Origin: Sanguinoderma infundibulare
Lineage: Eukaryota; Basidiomycota; Agaricomycetes; Polyporales; Polyporaceae
Direction of reading: 5' to 3'
Length of the DNA stretch: 64,000 bases
Assembly: GCA_032821775.1 (NCBI GenBank)
Contig: JAVLRN010000007.1
Coordinates: 2,418,001-2,482,000, forward strand
The translations under genes were made by a program, and so were the position numbers. Every line of letters begins with the position of its first letter. Position 1 is the stretch's first letter. The notes under the pieces were generated by a model that saw nothing but the letters and a program-made list of their open reading frames with translations, was not told where the DNA came from and ran no database searches. Positions 12,489 to 24,100 of the stretch are shown piece after piece.

Positions 12489-15248
12489 TCACGCCAGCGC
12501 GCACGCGCCCTCCTCCCACTCCGCTCGGGATATCACGCCGTGCGCCCTGCAGACGGGGCACGACACCTCCACGTCCTCCACATCCGCGGCGTCGCCCGTG
12601 TTCGCCTGCCCCCAGCCCGCGACGCGTTCCGCACTAACCAAACACGACGAATGGAACTTGTGCTCGCACGCAGGCCCCTCGTCCTTGCCCGCCTCGGACT
12701 TGAGTGGACGAATAGTAATTTGCCCGAGGGCAGCCTGGTCGACGGCCGACATCGGCTCCTCGTCCGATGGACCCAACCCGCAGCTTACGTCTGAGCACCG
12801 CAGACCCATTTCTCGCTCGTTCCGCTCGACGACCTGACGCAGCGTCGGCCCCGGGGCCGGCGGTGGCGCCCACTGACGCTTCTCGACAGGCCTTCTGGGG
12901 TGGGACCGGTGCCGCGGCGCGCCCGGAGTTGGGGGTGGGCCAGGCATGGGCATGTTCATGTTTAGCGGTGCCATAGGCGGGAAACCAGCAGGGAGCGGTC
13001 CGGTCGAAAACGTGAACCACTCTGCGCGAGGCTGCCCGTTGTCCCCAGGCGCAGCACCTGCCGCAGGAGGCGGGTGGGGAACAAAGGGTGGCAAAGGCTG
13101 CCCGAACAGTCGTTCAAAGGTACTTCGGACCGTCTCCTGCAGGAGAGTGTCATCCAGCCGGAACCCGTTGTTGTCCGTACGCGGCGGGGGCGGGGGCGGT
13201 ACAGCAGGCCCAGGAGCCTGTGGATTTGCAGCAGCAGCAGCAGCAGTATTGGAAGCCTGCGCACCACCGCTCGGTGGTGCGGCCCCGGGATTACGTCCGG
13301 GGTAGATTGGGATAATCATGCTGATGTCGAAGGTGACAAATGGCGGAAGAGGTTGCTGCTGCTGACCAGGTCCGTTCTGCGGCGGCTCGGGCTGCGGATC
13401 TTGGTTGGTGGCCGGCACGCCGTCAGGTCTGGGAACGTTATGTGACTCTGCGGGCGGGCCATGTGCAGGTTGGGGTGGGGGAGCAGCGGGGAACTGGAAG
13501 AATGGAGGGGGAGGGAGACCGAAGAAAACTGGAGGCTGTGGTACTGCTGGTGCAGGCTCACCAGGCACGCCATCGGGTTGAGGAGCCGCGGCCGCTTGCG
13601 GGGCTGCCTGTGGGCGAGGACGTGCTCGAAGCGGCCGTGGCTTGTAGGTGAGCGAGTCGGGATCGATGTCGAACCTACAAGATGGGCACGTCGTGCGGCC
13701 TGGTTTCGAGAACCAAGGGAGGAGGCAAGTGGCATGGAATGCATGGGCGCATGGAAGGACCACAATCTTGGGGTGCTGCATGTTGGCGTGCGCACTCGCA
13801 GACAAACAAGCATCCTCGGTCTGCGATGGACCGCCTGACGACGAGGATGACGAGCCATCTGTGGGAGACGCGGAGGGACCCACGTTCATGGACGACTCGC
13901 GACCTTGCTGAGAAGCGGCTTCCTCGCGGGCAGCCTGGGCGGCCTCAGCGGCCTCAGCATTAGCCAACTCAACATTCCCTTCAAAGCCGCCGCCTTCGGG
14001 CTCTAATAGGCTTTCCCAACAGACAGCGCATGTGGGAACCTGACCGCGATCTGTCCCAGGACCGCCTGCGCGCTCCATACGCTTGACGAGTCCGGCAGGG
14101 ACGTCTTCAAGACCGTTAACCAGCCGCTTCGCCCGCTCGGGATCGTCCCGCTGTTCCAAGAAATCCATCCCAAATGGGAATGGGAACGGCGGGAACGCAA
14201 ACCCGGGCCTAGCCTGGTTGCCTGCATCTGTATATGGAGGGTTGAAGGGATGTGAGAGTACGAAAAAGGGACGGTAGCTACCTTGATTTCCCCCCGCGGC
14301 GGGATGTGGCGCAAAGCCCTCGCCTGGAATGGGGATGTTGACAAAAAAGTTCCAAGCTTGCTGCCAGTCATGTTCGTGCTGGTGTTGAGGGTTCTGAGCC
14401 TCGGCGGGTTGGCCGCCTTCGGGTGCCTGAACGTTCTCGTTCTGCCTACGGCCCTGTATTGCAGTGAGATCAAGTGTCCATCCCATTCGAGTGCGCTGAG
14501 GTGGGGGCACAGGACCCTGCTGTGGAGGGTCTTGTGCGGGAGCAGGATTATGCGGGGTTCCACGGGCGTCTGGAGGAGGGTGCAGTACTCCGTGATCTTC
14601 GGGAATCGGCATGAACTGATGGTCGTCGTCGTGCAGCGTCGGGGAGTGTCTGCGCTGACGATTGGATGCTCGGGGATCGTCGTCGTCCTCAACTCGAGTT
14701 CGGCGTGTGGTGCGAGCAAAGGGGACAGAACTGGATTGAGACGGCGGGGACGAACCTCTTGATTCCGAGTCTGAGAGCATGTCTATGTCGTTGTCATCGT
14801 GGCGATTGTCCGCTGAGTTGGTGTCATGGGTGTGGGGGGAAGACATGTTCGTGGCTGGGGTGAGAGTGTGCAGGGAAGTGGTGGAAGACGACGGTGTGGC
14901 CTGAACGTTAAAACGAGTCCTGAGTCATTGCCCGGACACCAGAAGATGAATGAGACTCACAATAGCACCCGTAGCACTTGCACCCGACCCTGAAGGAGGA
15001 CCCACACCTTCTGTCCCTGAGATTGAGGTAGAAACGGCAGGCTCTAGTGGCGGTAAGTCAGAGAAGTCCTGGGAGTCCAACGACTGTTGTGGCGTCTGAT
15101 CCGTGGGCTGTGTTTGCGGCATATGTGGCTGGTGCTGGGGCAGAATGCCACGGACGAGGTTACCGATAGCTTCTTGGAGTTCCCCGAGCTGGGGGTCAAG
15201 GAGGTTGTAGAAGAAGCCGTGGTTATTGTCGTTGTTGTTGCCGTCCAT
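12489..15248 (-). CDS. Large proline-rich protein with two interrupted RING-H2-like domains (899 aa)
   Basis: Probably a RING-type E3 ubiquitin ligase; substrate unknown. Two exons, 15248-14961 and 14900-12489, join in phase 0 (donor GTGAGT, acceptor TTCAG), adding 114 residues before the Met that starts the long frame. Domain order: short N-terminal segment LLDPQLGELQEAIGNLVRGI, a disordered acidic/Ser region, WNFFVNIPIPGEGF, then a first RING whose Cys pair CAVC (about residues 387-390) is separated by about 90 residues from the rest, PCAHAFHATC...TTCPSC (about 480-504). A long Pro/Gln-rich linker follows. A second RING-like unit at the C-terminus has CSDVSC, then CEHKFHSSC and CPVC (about 798-880), again with a wide first loop. 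The Cys/His spacing after the inserts is canonical for RING-H2. The second unit lacks a typical first C-x2-C pair and may bind only one zinc. No transmembrane segment is obvious. Confidence 0.85.
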
Positions 15249-18200
15249 GGAGAGGTCTAATGAGCGATAGTCGAGATGATGGTATGAGATGAAGGAGATG
15301 GAGGGCGAGGCGGGTGTCGAGGGCGTCGCTTAGGCTGACGATGACGATCCACCCCACACAGGCGCCCGCATGTCTAGAATGTTCCCGCGCCTTCGCCAAA
15401 AACGGAAGGGCGGCCACATCCAGCCCCGACCGCGACCGTGACCTCCAACGTCTCTCGCCCAGGCCCGATCCTCTAGACCCCCAAGTTCCACGCACTGCAA
15501 TCGCAGAAACATTGCATCCTACACGTTGTTTGACCTGTGATAATGCATGCAATGGACGGCTATTCCAATCGCAGCATCCGGTTTGTCGCGTGCACCTCTA
15601 GAATCGAAATGTTCACTGAGTTCATGGCACAGACCGCCGGTTACCTTATTGGTGGCCAACGCGCACCTCATGCCTCATGGCTCGCATCCCGCGAATCGCG
15701 CCATCCGAGACTTCTGTCCGATATTGCAAGGTTGAATATCCATTCCGAAACGCTCATGAGAGCCCGCGGACGCACCCTCATCCACCATCAGCTTCGCTGG
15801 TAACCAACGTACTCCAGGGCGTCCATCCATCTTCGACGTCTTTTCTTCTCACTTTTATTAGCCCTGCCCATGCCTTGCCCTCTGCCCGTGTGCGCCGGCC
15901 CGCCCTACGCCTAATTGGCACCCCGAACCTCCCCGCCGGGTCCAGTGCCAGTCACCCCGTGCAAAGTGAATGGTCCCGCGCCCATCGTCTCTTTCTCTGC
16001 ATACTTGCTTTGACGCTTGGCGGACATGACTGACCTCGAAGTGTCCGTTTCCAGCTTCCTCCTCTGCCCCTCTAGGCCTCTTCCCATCGGCCGCCCGTTC
16101 GATCGCACTCCACATGGCATCCCACTCCCATCCTTTGGGCTTCCAGTACGTCCAGATCAAATGGGGATCCGAAGCTCATCACACCTCATTCCGCGCCAGC
16201 ATACAGGACATGACTACTATCGAACACGGACGAGAGTCGATCACCGTTCACCACCGATAGACTTGCTGGACGTTCTCTATGACCTTCTCCAGATTTACTT
16301 CCCCACCAGCGCGATGACTATCGTGCCGCCCCCCTTCTTATCCTGGACACTAGCATCTATAGCATCGGTGCGTCCACATCCCCCGTACATTTCCTCCTTC
16401 TCAATTCTCACGGCGCACATCTGTAAGCTATGATGCAGTACCCCGAAAATCACCGTCGCCCTCCAAGTTGCGGTGACATTCAGCCACAGACCGCTCGGCA
16501 TTGCGTCTGTTGGCCTGCTTTTCTGCGTAGACCCGCCCCCTGCCGCCTGCGCCTTCCCGTTGCACTCGCACGTCACGGTTCTCGACGTGAGACCGCAACC
16601 CTTGCGGGCCATGCTACGTAGCCGCCGACACTCTCTCTATTCGCCATTTTCTGCGTTCTGCATTCACACCCCCTGCCGTAAGTGCGCTTGTCGACCCTCC
16701 CATGGGTACCCTGTTCTGCATCACACTATCAACGGTGTTTTTCCCTGACGCGTTTATAATATACTCTTCTGCCTTCGATTGATCGTATCTTCCGACCTCT
16801 GACCCTGCACGTCAGTCATCATCGTCATCATCGACACCATCGACCACTCGGCATGCCCACGTCAGCCCATGGTCAGTGATGATTGTGCCATCCCCCTACG
16901 GCTCTCGCGATAGCTCGGCCTCTGACGCAATTCGCAACCCAAGTAGTAAGCAAGCATCGACGACGGTTCGCTGCCTCCAGTGTTCCGTACGCGCGCCTTG
17001 TTTGTTTAAGCTCTTCGGAACCATGCAGCATCAACCGTTCTCCCGCAATTCTCTGTCTCCAGCCTGCTCAGACCCCCGAACGCATAGCCGCGAACGCGAA
17101 GCCACCCCAGCGCTGTCTATCCTAGATGCCACCCCCCTCTGCCGGCTTCGACGGCCGCCGCTGTCGCTGTCACCGTTTCTCCGCCAGCCTCCTGGTCCGC
17201 TTAACCCCAATCGCACTCGCCGACCGCAACCGGGACGGCAAGCCACACGGCGGGCTTAACCATACCCCACCGCACGGCCGCGATCGCGATGATTAATATC
17301 CATCGCGCACCGCCCGAGCGGCATCGTTCCGAGACCTGTGGCGAATCTGGCCTCTGCCACCCGGACCCGCCCATCTGACGACCCGCCGGCAACGCCACAG
17401 AGATGCAGGCGGGCTTTGTGCGGCCGGCGATCGTCGTGACATCAGCGCCGCGCGTATAACGTACCAACCAGTATCGCGCGACCGTAGTCCCGTCGGTCCC
17501 CGGGCGCACGGCTATCCCCAGCCAGGGCGGTACCAAGACGCAAGACAAAGACACAACTTGGGGGCGGGGCGGATTCGGACCTGCCTTGTATGTTTTAGTT
17601 GCTGCGTGCCTCCGGGGACCTATGCACCACGGTTGGCGACGCCATAGACGATGGCAGATGCACGACGTCTTCGAATGCACGATCCTCGCTCGGCCCAGGA
17701 TGGCAACGTGCGGACGCCGCGGGGACGGTACTCATCGTCGCCAGCAGCATGCAAATGTTCAAGGATGTGCCCCAGCCCACGCAGGCGTTCGGACGCACGT
17801 ACAGTATTACCGCAAGTACAGTTACAGTCCAAGTTTGAACGCCGGCTCGAGCGCAAGCGCGAGCGCGAGCGCCGCGGCAGGCAAGCACCGTGCTTAGCGG
17901 CGGCGCTGCATGTGGCTCTGACTCGGACTCTGACGCGAAGAGGGGCAATCGTCATGCAACATTGTCAAACGCAAACGCAAAACGCGCCTGATGGATGGAT
18001 CACCGCGGTGGCCTCGCGGCGACGACGACGCAGACGGCCAGTCTATCTCCCGACAATCTCCACCGCCGCCGCCGCTGAGTCGTCGTCGACGCCTCGACAT
18101 CGACAGCTCGGTCGCCCGTCCGGGACTAGCACCCAGAGAATATTCCACGAATATTCGAAACGTTCCCCCTCGGGGCGTCCTCCCCCGGCGTGGCCCGCCG

Positions 18201-18937
18201 AGCCGCTGAGTGCGCGTGAGTTTGAACCTTGTCTCTGGAGGGCCTGTGACGCATGCGAGGGCGAGAACATCAAACCGTATGTCGTGAGCCGTCGTCATAC
18301 TAGAGATAGTGGGGGCGGCATTGGCACTCTGGACGGGCGCAGGCGGGGCTGGCGCCGAGGTGTCACGAAGCTTGTTTGCAGGATCGGGCAGCTGGAAGCA
18401 GCTCGGTCGGTTTCTCGGTTTCGCGAGCGGCTGGGGGCGCGGCGCGCATCACATCGATCAGGCTGGCTGCAGTTGTGCCTTTCTTCGAACCACCGCACCA
18501 GATCTCGATTTCCCTCCGTCTGAGCCTGAATCCGATGCGCCCAGCATACTTACTATACGCCCGGACATCCACCGCCAGCGAGCTAGTGACCACCGGCCAG
18601 AGTGGTCGTGGTCACTCGCCCGCGACGCTCTGAACGTTCCACGCGGTCCGCCTGCTTCGCCCGGCTTCGCAACATGAACCATCGCGGCCTCTGCCTTTAT
18701 CACCACGCCCCGATGCCGGGCAGCATTCGCAGCGAAGTGCGGTCCTTGTGAGAAATGGTACATAGTCTTGTGCCTGGCGATTAGAATAGACAGTAAGTTA
18801 ATGCCCCCGGACGCTTTCTGTGCCCGCCGCCGCACCAGAACACGCGCATTCCATTCGGTCGCCCGCAGCACAGCGGCGCTACACGGGACCCGCCAACCCT
18901 CGCTGACCCACACCCTTCTGCCCAACGCTCCTCGTGC
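15249..18937. other. Intergenic, 3.7 kb, no confident gene
   Basis: The first 150 bases are the likely promoter of the minus-strand RING gene. Further on, open frames are short, overlap on both strands and show no family match. One minus-strand piece (about 15911-16160) reads like coding sequence but cannot be completed (see findings). Around 17,830-17,880 a run of Arg/Glu codons reflects repeated GCGAGCGC-like sequence rather than a real protein. No tRNA or repeat boundary was recognised. Confidence 0.45.
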
Positions 18938-21157
18938 TCACGCGTTCTTAGATTTCGCATTACGTTGTTGCTGTCGCAGATACCGCCTCGCCGCAGGCAG
19001 TCCGAACTGGCACACAACACAGTCGTCAGTCACTTGACCCGGCGTCTCGAAGCACAGAACGACGCCGCATACCCGGACAGTGGGATAAAGAACCAGCAGC
19101 GTAGCGCCTGCAGTCCAGGCCCACCGGACAGCCTTGGGGAGCGGTTCGGGAAACTGGCCTTGACTCCATTTCGCGATCGCCACCAGCTCCGTGCCAATCG
19201 TAGCCAGCAGCAGCCAGACGTGCTGCCCCATTCGCACGGCCCTCCTGCTCGTGGTGTTCCAGGGAATTGGGCGAGATCGTCCGTCAGCCGTGTCTGTCAA
19301 CGACACAGACCATCCTCACGCACCTCGGGTCGGTCACGTACTGGTACAATTCACGCACCGCTGGAAGGGCACAAAAGAAGACCCCCACTAATCGCGCAAT
19401 AACAAATGGGTGCTCGGGCTCCATCCACAGCAATGTCTAGCAGGTGTTCGTGGTTTACTCAGCATCGTCTCCTGTGTCGTAGACGAGGTGTACCAACCTT
19501 CAGATAGAATGGGTTGAGTTCTGCCGCCAGGAAAACGGTCAAAAGCAGGACAACGGTAAAGTAGTGCATGAAAGAGGCTGTCCCCTCCCATTTGAACGTC
19601 GTCCAATCATGGGGGGAGAACTGGGTAATGACGCGCTTGGTCTTCGACCGGATGCCTCGCGTCTGGCGGAAACCGCGCCAAGTGTAACCCTGTAGCTAGT
19701 CAGACATATCGCCGGATGTCACGCCTTGCCGCTCATACCTTCACTTCGAAGTACTGGCATGTCTTCATGCCTGGCAGCGGCAGTTTTAGCGGTGGAGAGA
19801 CTCCCGCGAACAACTTACACTCACCCAAATACGTGCCGAGCCAATTGCACACCAGTACGTCCAAAACCCACTGTGTTAGATATCAGTACAGCGAGATTGC
19901 GCCGATATCGTGCTTGTACACACATGATCCCACCAACACTGACGAGAGCCTCAGCAGCGTTCCTGAACGATGACAGGCATGACGTACCTCTGCAAAGTTT
20001 GCGAGCTGGTGCTGCAAACTGTACTCCGCAAACTCAAACGCGACGCTCAGGATCTAGAAGGCGCCGTCACCCCTCCGTCACGGAAAACATCGAAAGCGCG
20101 TGAGCACCAACCCAGCAGAACCAGTAGTCGCGGAGAATGAGTGCCTTCCCAAACCACCCCAGAGCATGGGCCAAACAAAAGATATCTATCGCGTCCTACA
20201 ACCGCACGTCAGCGCAGAGAACGGAGCCGACGACCGGGAGCTGAACGCACCCACACGTTGCCGACAGTAAGCTCGCAGTTCTCAGCGTAGCTCTTCTCCG
20301 GCAGGGGCTTGCCAAGATTGGGGTCCAGATACTTCATCATCGACCGTGCCGAATCGAGGTCTTGGAAGAGCAGGAAGACCAATGCCAATTCGTACAGCAA
20401 GTTGATACCCAAAACGACTCGCCAAAATGCTGTCACGGCCCCCGTTAGGTATACCAGAACCCGCGGTTGTATGTGCCAAAGATGTGCTCACCGGGGTGGG
20501 GACGAATGAATGGGCCATCGCGGAACTGGATCATCGAGAAAAGAAGGAACGACGCAGCGGCAGCGTACACACCACTAACCGACCGTTAACGTCGGGTCCG
20601 AGCGGCGCCCGCAGAGTCAATGGGCAACACTCACATCCGCTGTTTCTCCTGTCCTTCCTTTAGAACGTCCTGGGTCATCGCGACATAGGCCAGGATCGCA
20701 AATCCCACCCCGAGCGCAGTTAAGGTTATGGGCTTGTAGAAGAACCTGGACAATTTTGAGCACGGACGCCGCGACGCGTCTCACATACGCGCACGCACTC
20801 GACACTCGTGTCATGTTGTTCTTGGAAGGGGGTGATGTGGGTATATGGTTCCTTGCGGTCCGCCTGCGCGCCATGCCGGATTCGTTCAGCACCTCCGCAC
20901 GTCGCTGCATGCTACCGCACAAAGGACTCACATCAAACCCTGGCGGAACGAACGGTCAGAGACCGGCGACGACGCATCTCTCAAACAAAGATAAACTCAC
21001 AGCGAACGGGTGCCCCATCCAACCCGGGCAAACTCGTCTGTACCCGCATCGCCGGCGGTTGGGGGAGTTCAGGATTGTCCGATTCGTCTACGGGTGACAT
21101 GAGGGGTGAGGACGACGAGAAGCCATGGTCCTCGGCCGTGTTGTGCGGCATCTCCAT
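18938..21157 (-). CDS. PSS: Phosphatidylserine synthase, base-exchange (PSS1/PSS2) type (469 aa, 13 exons)
   Basis: An integral ER-membrane enzyme that swaps the head group of phosphatidylcholine or phosphatidylethanolamine for L-serine. Exons (minus): 21157-21001, 20904-20799, 20745-20635, 20574-20492, 20429-20251, 20195-20112, 20053-19988, 19870-19825, 19770-19739, 19689-19498, 19436-19324, 19244-19073, 19006-18938. All junctions are GT-AG and in phase. Family landmarks appear in order: VEFFYKPITLTAL, RDGPFIRPHPAFWRVVLG, LVFLLFQDLDSARSMMKYLDPNLG, ENCELTVGNVW, HALGWFGKALILRDYWFCW, QLANFAE, LDVLVCNWLGTYLGMKTCQYFE, YTWRGFRQT, VITQFSPHDWTTFKWE, AAELNPFYLK, EHPFVIARL and ELYQYVTDPR. Length is nearly that of human PTDSS1 (473 aa). 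The tail is basic (RRYLRQQQRNAKSKNA). The start was chosen as the first Met of an acidic, Ser-rich N-terminus. One donor (GTTGGT) is used twice and is weak. Most fungi make PS with the unrelated CDP-diacylglycerol enzyme Cho1. Confidence 0.9.
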
Positions 21158-24100
21158 GAGTCGATGGTGCGATGGAGGACGTGGTGGGGAGGAGAGAGGG
21201 ACGATGGTGCATGGCCGCGAGCCGTCGCGGAAGTGGCATGTAGCGCGCCATCAGCGGCAAGCGCGCGTTGCGGTGGATGCACGTTGGTCACACCGCGTCG
21301 CGGGATCCGAATCTCCACCCTCTTGCCGATGTCGCCGACTTGTTCACCAGGCCTCTTCCGACTCGGTGGTGCGTCCACAGATATCGCGTTCGACGAGGAG
21401 ATTTGACCGACCATCGACGCCGGATGCTAAGTTTTTCGCGACGCGTGAACTTACGGCATCGAGCGCTCCTTACAGCGCGCGTGCAAGTCACGTCCAGTCC
21501 GAAAGCGTCATTTATTGAGGCAACGTCCGTGTGCCATGCGTATTGTAATGACCAAAATCTCAGAGGCGAGCCAACTAGCGGCCAGTAATATCGTAATGAG
21601 CCCAAATCTCGTTTTGTGGTACCCAATCGACTGCTCAGGCGTCTCGTCGCGAGGCGGAGATCGAGATGGCCCTGGACGATATTGTTCACCACCTGAATAC
21701 ATTGGTACCAGATGACAGAGTGTTATTGATGCCGCGTTCTTGCGGCGGGGACGCGAAAAACGAGGCAGATGTCTTGTTGGGAAATTGAGGGAGCCCTTTA
21801 AGGCATAGTTGGCGAGGAAAGAAGGGGGACGAGCTGCGACCAGCACACCCGCACCCGAGCACGATGAACGGGTGCGCCTGTCTTTTTGGCGCAGATTTGT
21901 TGAGGGTCCGAGCCGGTTGGCTAACCAGGCAGAGACAAAGCGAGATACCAGGATCAAAGTCTTGTTGGGATGTTATGGTTTGCGCGTGCTTCCGGGCTTC
22001 GGGATCGGATGTGCAGACGACCACACGCGGCGACGTAAGTGGCACGGTAAAATACACCCGTCGAAGGCAAGTCCAGGACTCCAGTGTACGGAAATATGAT
22101 CTATATGTGCCGCGCACCGGCAGAAGCCTTCCAACCGAGCAGCATCTTGGGAAAAGCAATTCGGTAGATCTCCTGTGTATTCGGAACGGGTTATCCTGGG
22201 CCCACTTCTCTCGTATAAGTCGAAATCAATATGGAGCAGATGGGGATGGGTGCACTCGCCTTCCACGATGTTCTAGGCTCAGAAAATGGCCGGGCCACTG
22301 TCCTGTCATAGAAGGACAGAAGATGGCGAAGTATCCGCCGTTCAAGAGTCGTATGGCGAGTACCATAACCGTACTGCAAGCTGGAACACCGCAGCACGGG
22401 CGTGCATCACAAGCAGCATAAATGTGGAGCATCATCATAGCATCATCGTTGACAGTACGGTGATCTTCCCTCATGTCGATGGCGTCAACGACGTCAAGCA
22501 GAGTCCATGAACATGAACAGGACGCCATCGCAAAATACATGCAGGAATACGGTCTGGGAACGCCACTGCCGAGTTGCAGCTGTGGCGCACGGACAATTCC
22601 AAGAGCCACGGGTAAACGCGTGCTCCTATCCGACGGACGTAGCGCCATGTCTAAAAGGTCCGTGAAGCGCAGTTTTCTCCTCGGCCCGCAGACATTGGTG
22701 TTTTCCGAGGACAAAAATCTGCAGAGGACGAGAACACCGACTGGATTTCATTTCTTGTGGCCCGGTCGGGATAAAGTGTCGGAAGTGTCTGCCCTAAATA
22801 TGCCGGGGTGTGGGACTGGGGGGGAAAAAGAAGTGAGGATTTCCGAACAATTAGACCATATATGAGGCCTCCATCGCACCAGACAGCTGAGCGTGTCTCA
22901 TCAATGATTCTGGAAGATGCGCTTGCAAGCCAAGGACGACGCAGCGCCGAGTCGAGAATGGAAATGCACCAGCTCTTTAGGCGATAAACGCGCGGACTGG
23001 GGGTGGAGAGGAGAGCAGCAGCGAATGAGTCGGCGGTGGAATACAGCACGTTGCCGCGGCATGGCTGATGTGTGTGTGGGAGCGGTGGACGGGGGAAAGG
23101 ACGTGATTGGGGGGATCTGGTATCAGATCAGGATGATACTCACATGAGGTGAAATCGCAAGGATGGGGACGTACGTGAGAAGGGACATTGACCTGCGTCC
23201 GAGGTTGTCGCAAGTCTGTCCGCCTCTGTCGACCGCAGCGTTCTACGAATCCGTCGGTGGCGCGGATGGTTTTCGGCGACAGCGCCACGGGCCAAACACG
23301 GCCAAACAGCCATCCATGGCCTGTGCCGGACTCGGGGCGGCGGCCGGTGGTGCCTCAGCAGGGTCTACAACGACGAGGCCAGTTATGGCTCTTGGGCAGG
23401 AACCACTCCAGCATCGGTCGCACCTAGCAACTCCCCTCTCTGCTTCCCTGTGGCTGGCCGGATCATGCTCGCGGTGAAGGCATCGGTTTGGATTTAGTCA
23501 ATCCGCCTGACTTGCTGGTCACAGCCCGTTCTGTCTGGCAGTCTTCCTCTCGTCTTCCGCGGACAGTCAATTCCGGTCTTCTCCCTGATTGCCTCTGCTC
23601 CCAACTGCGACGAACAGATTTAGAAATCCCGTCCTGGGCCTCTGATTCGACTGCTCAAACGCGTCGCGCTGGCCATCCGACCCAGTTCCCAGCGTCCTCG
23701 CCCTCCATGGCGCCCATATCCTTCCTTCCAGGGTCGCAACGCCCGTCCTGTCATGGAATATGGCAGCGATTGTCCTCCTTCCTGTGTCGTCCACATTCAA
23801 TGTCTCACCACTAGCTGTCGTCAGGCGGTCCGGAAGATCATCAGCTGGCATCGGGTTCCGGTGAGTTTTCCCATCCAAATCCTAAACCAAATCTTGCGCC
23901 TTCGGCCGGACATCCGCAGAGTGCCGTTCTCTTCTCCAGCCTCGGAACCTAAGTCTAGTCCAAGTTAAGCCATTCACTGCCAGGCCCTTCCCATCCAAAG
24001 GTGCGGCAAGAAGGTAGCCGCCCTTGTCCAGCTAGGTCCGCGGTGTGTGACAAGACTCCTGCATGATCGGACAGATTCGCTCATTCGCGGGACCGCAATT

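Noticed and set aside
17651..18523. 290-codon plus-strand frame with Arg/Glu runs
   Set aside because: Low-complexity codons from repeated GCGAGCGC-like DNA; no conserved domain or clean gene boundary.
21508..21957. Minus-strand frame with one hydrophobic helix, considered as a 7TM (DUF6533/6534-type) membrane protein
   Set aside because: Only one convincing membrane segment. The expected neighbouring helices and family motifs could not be found in adjoining frames.
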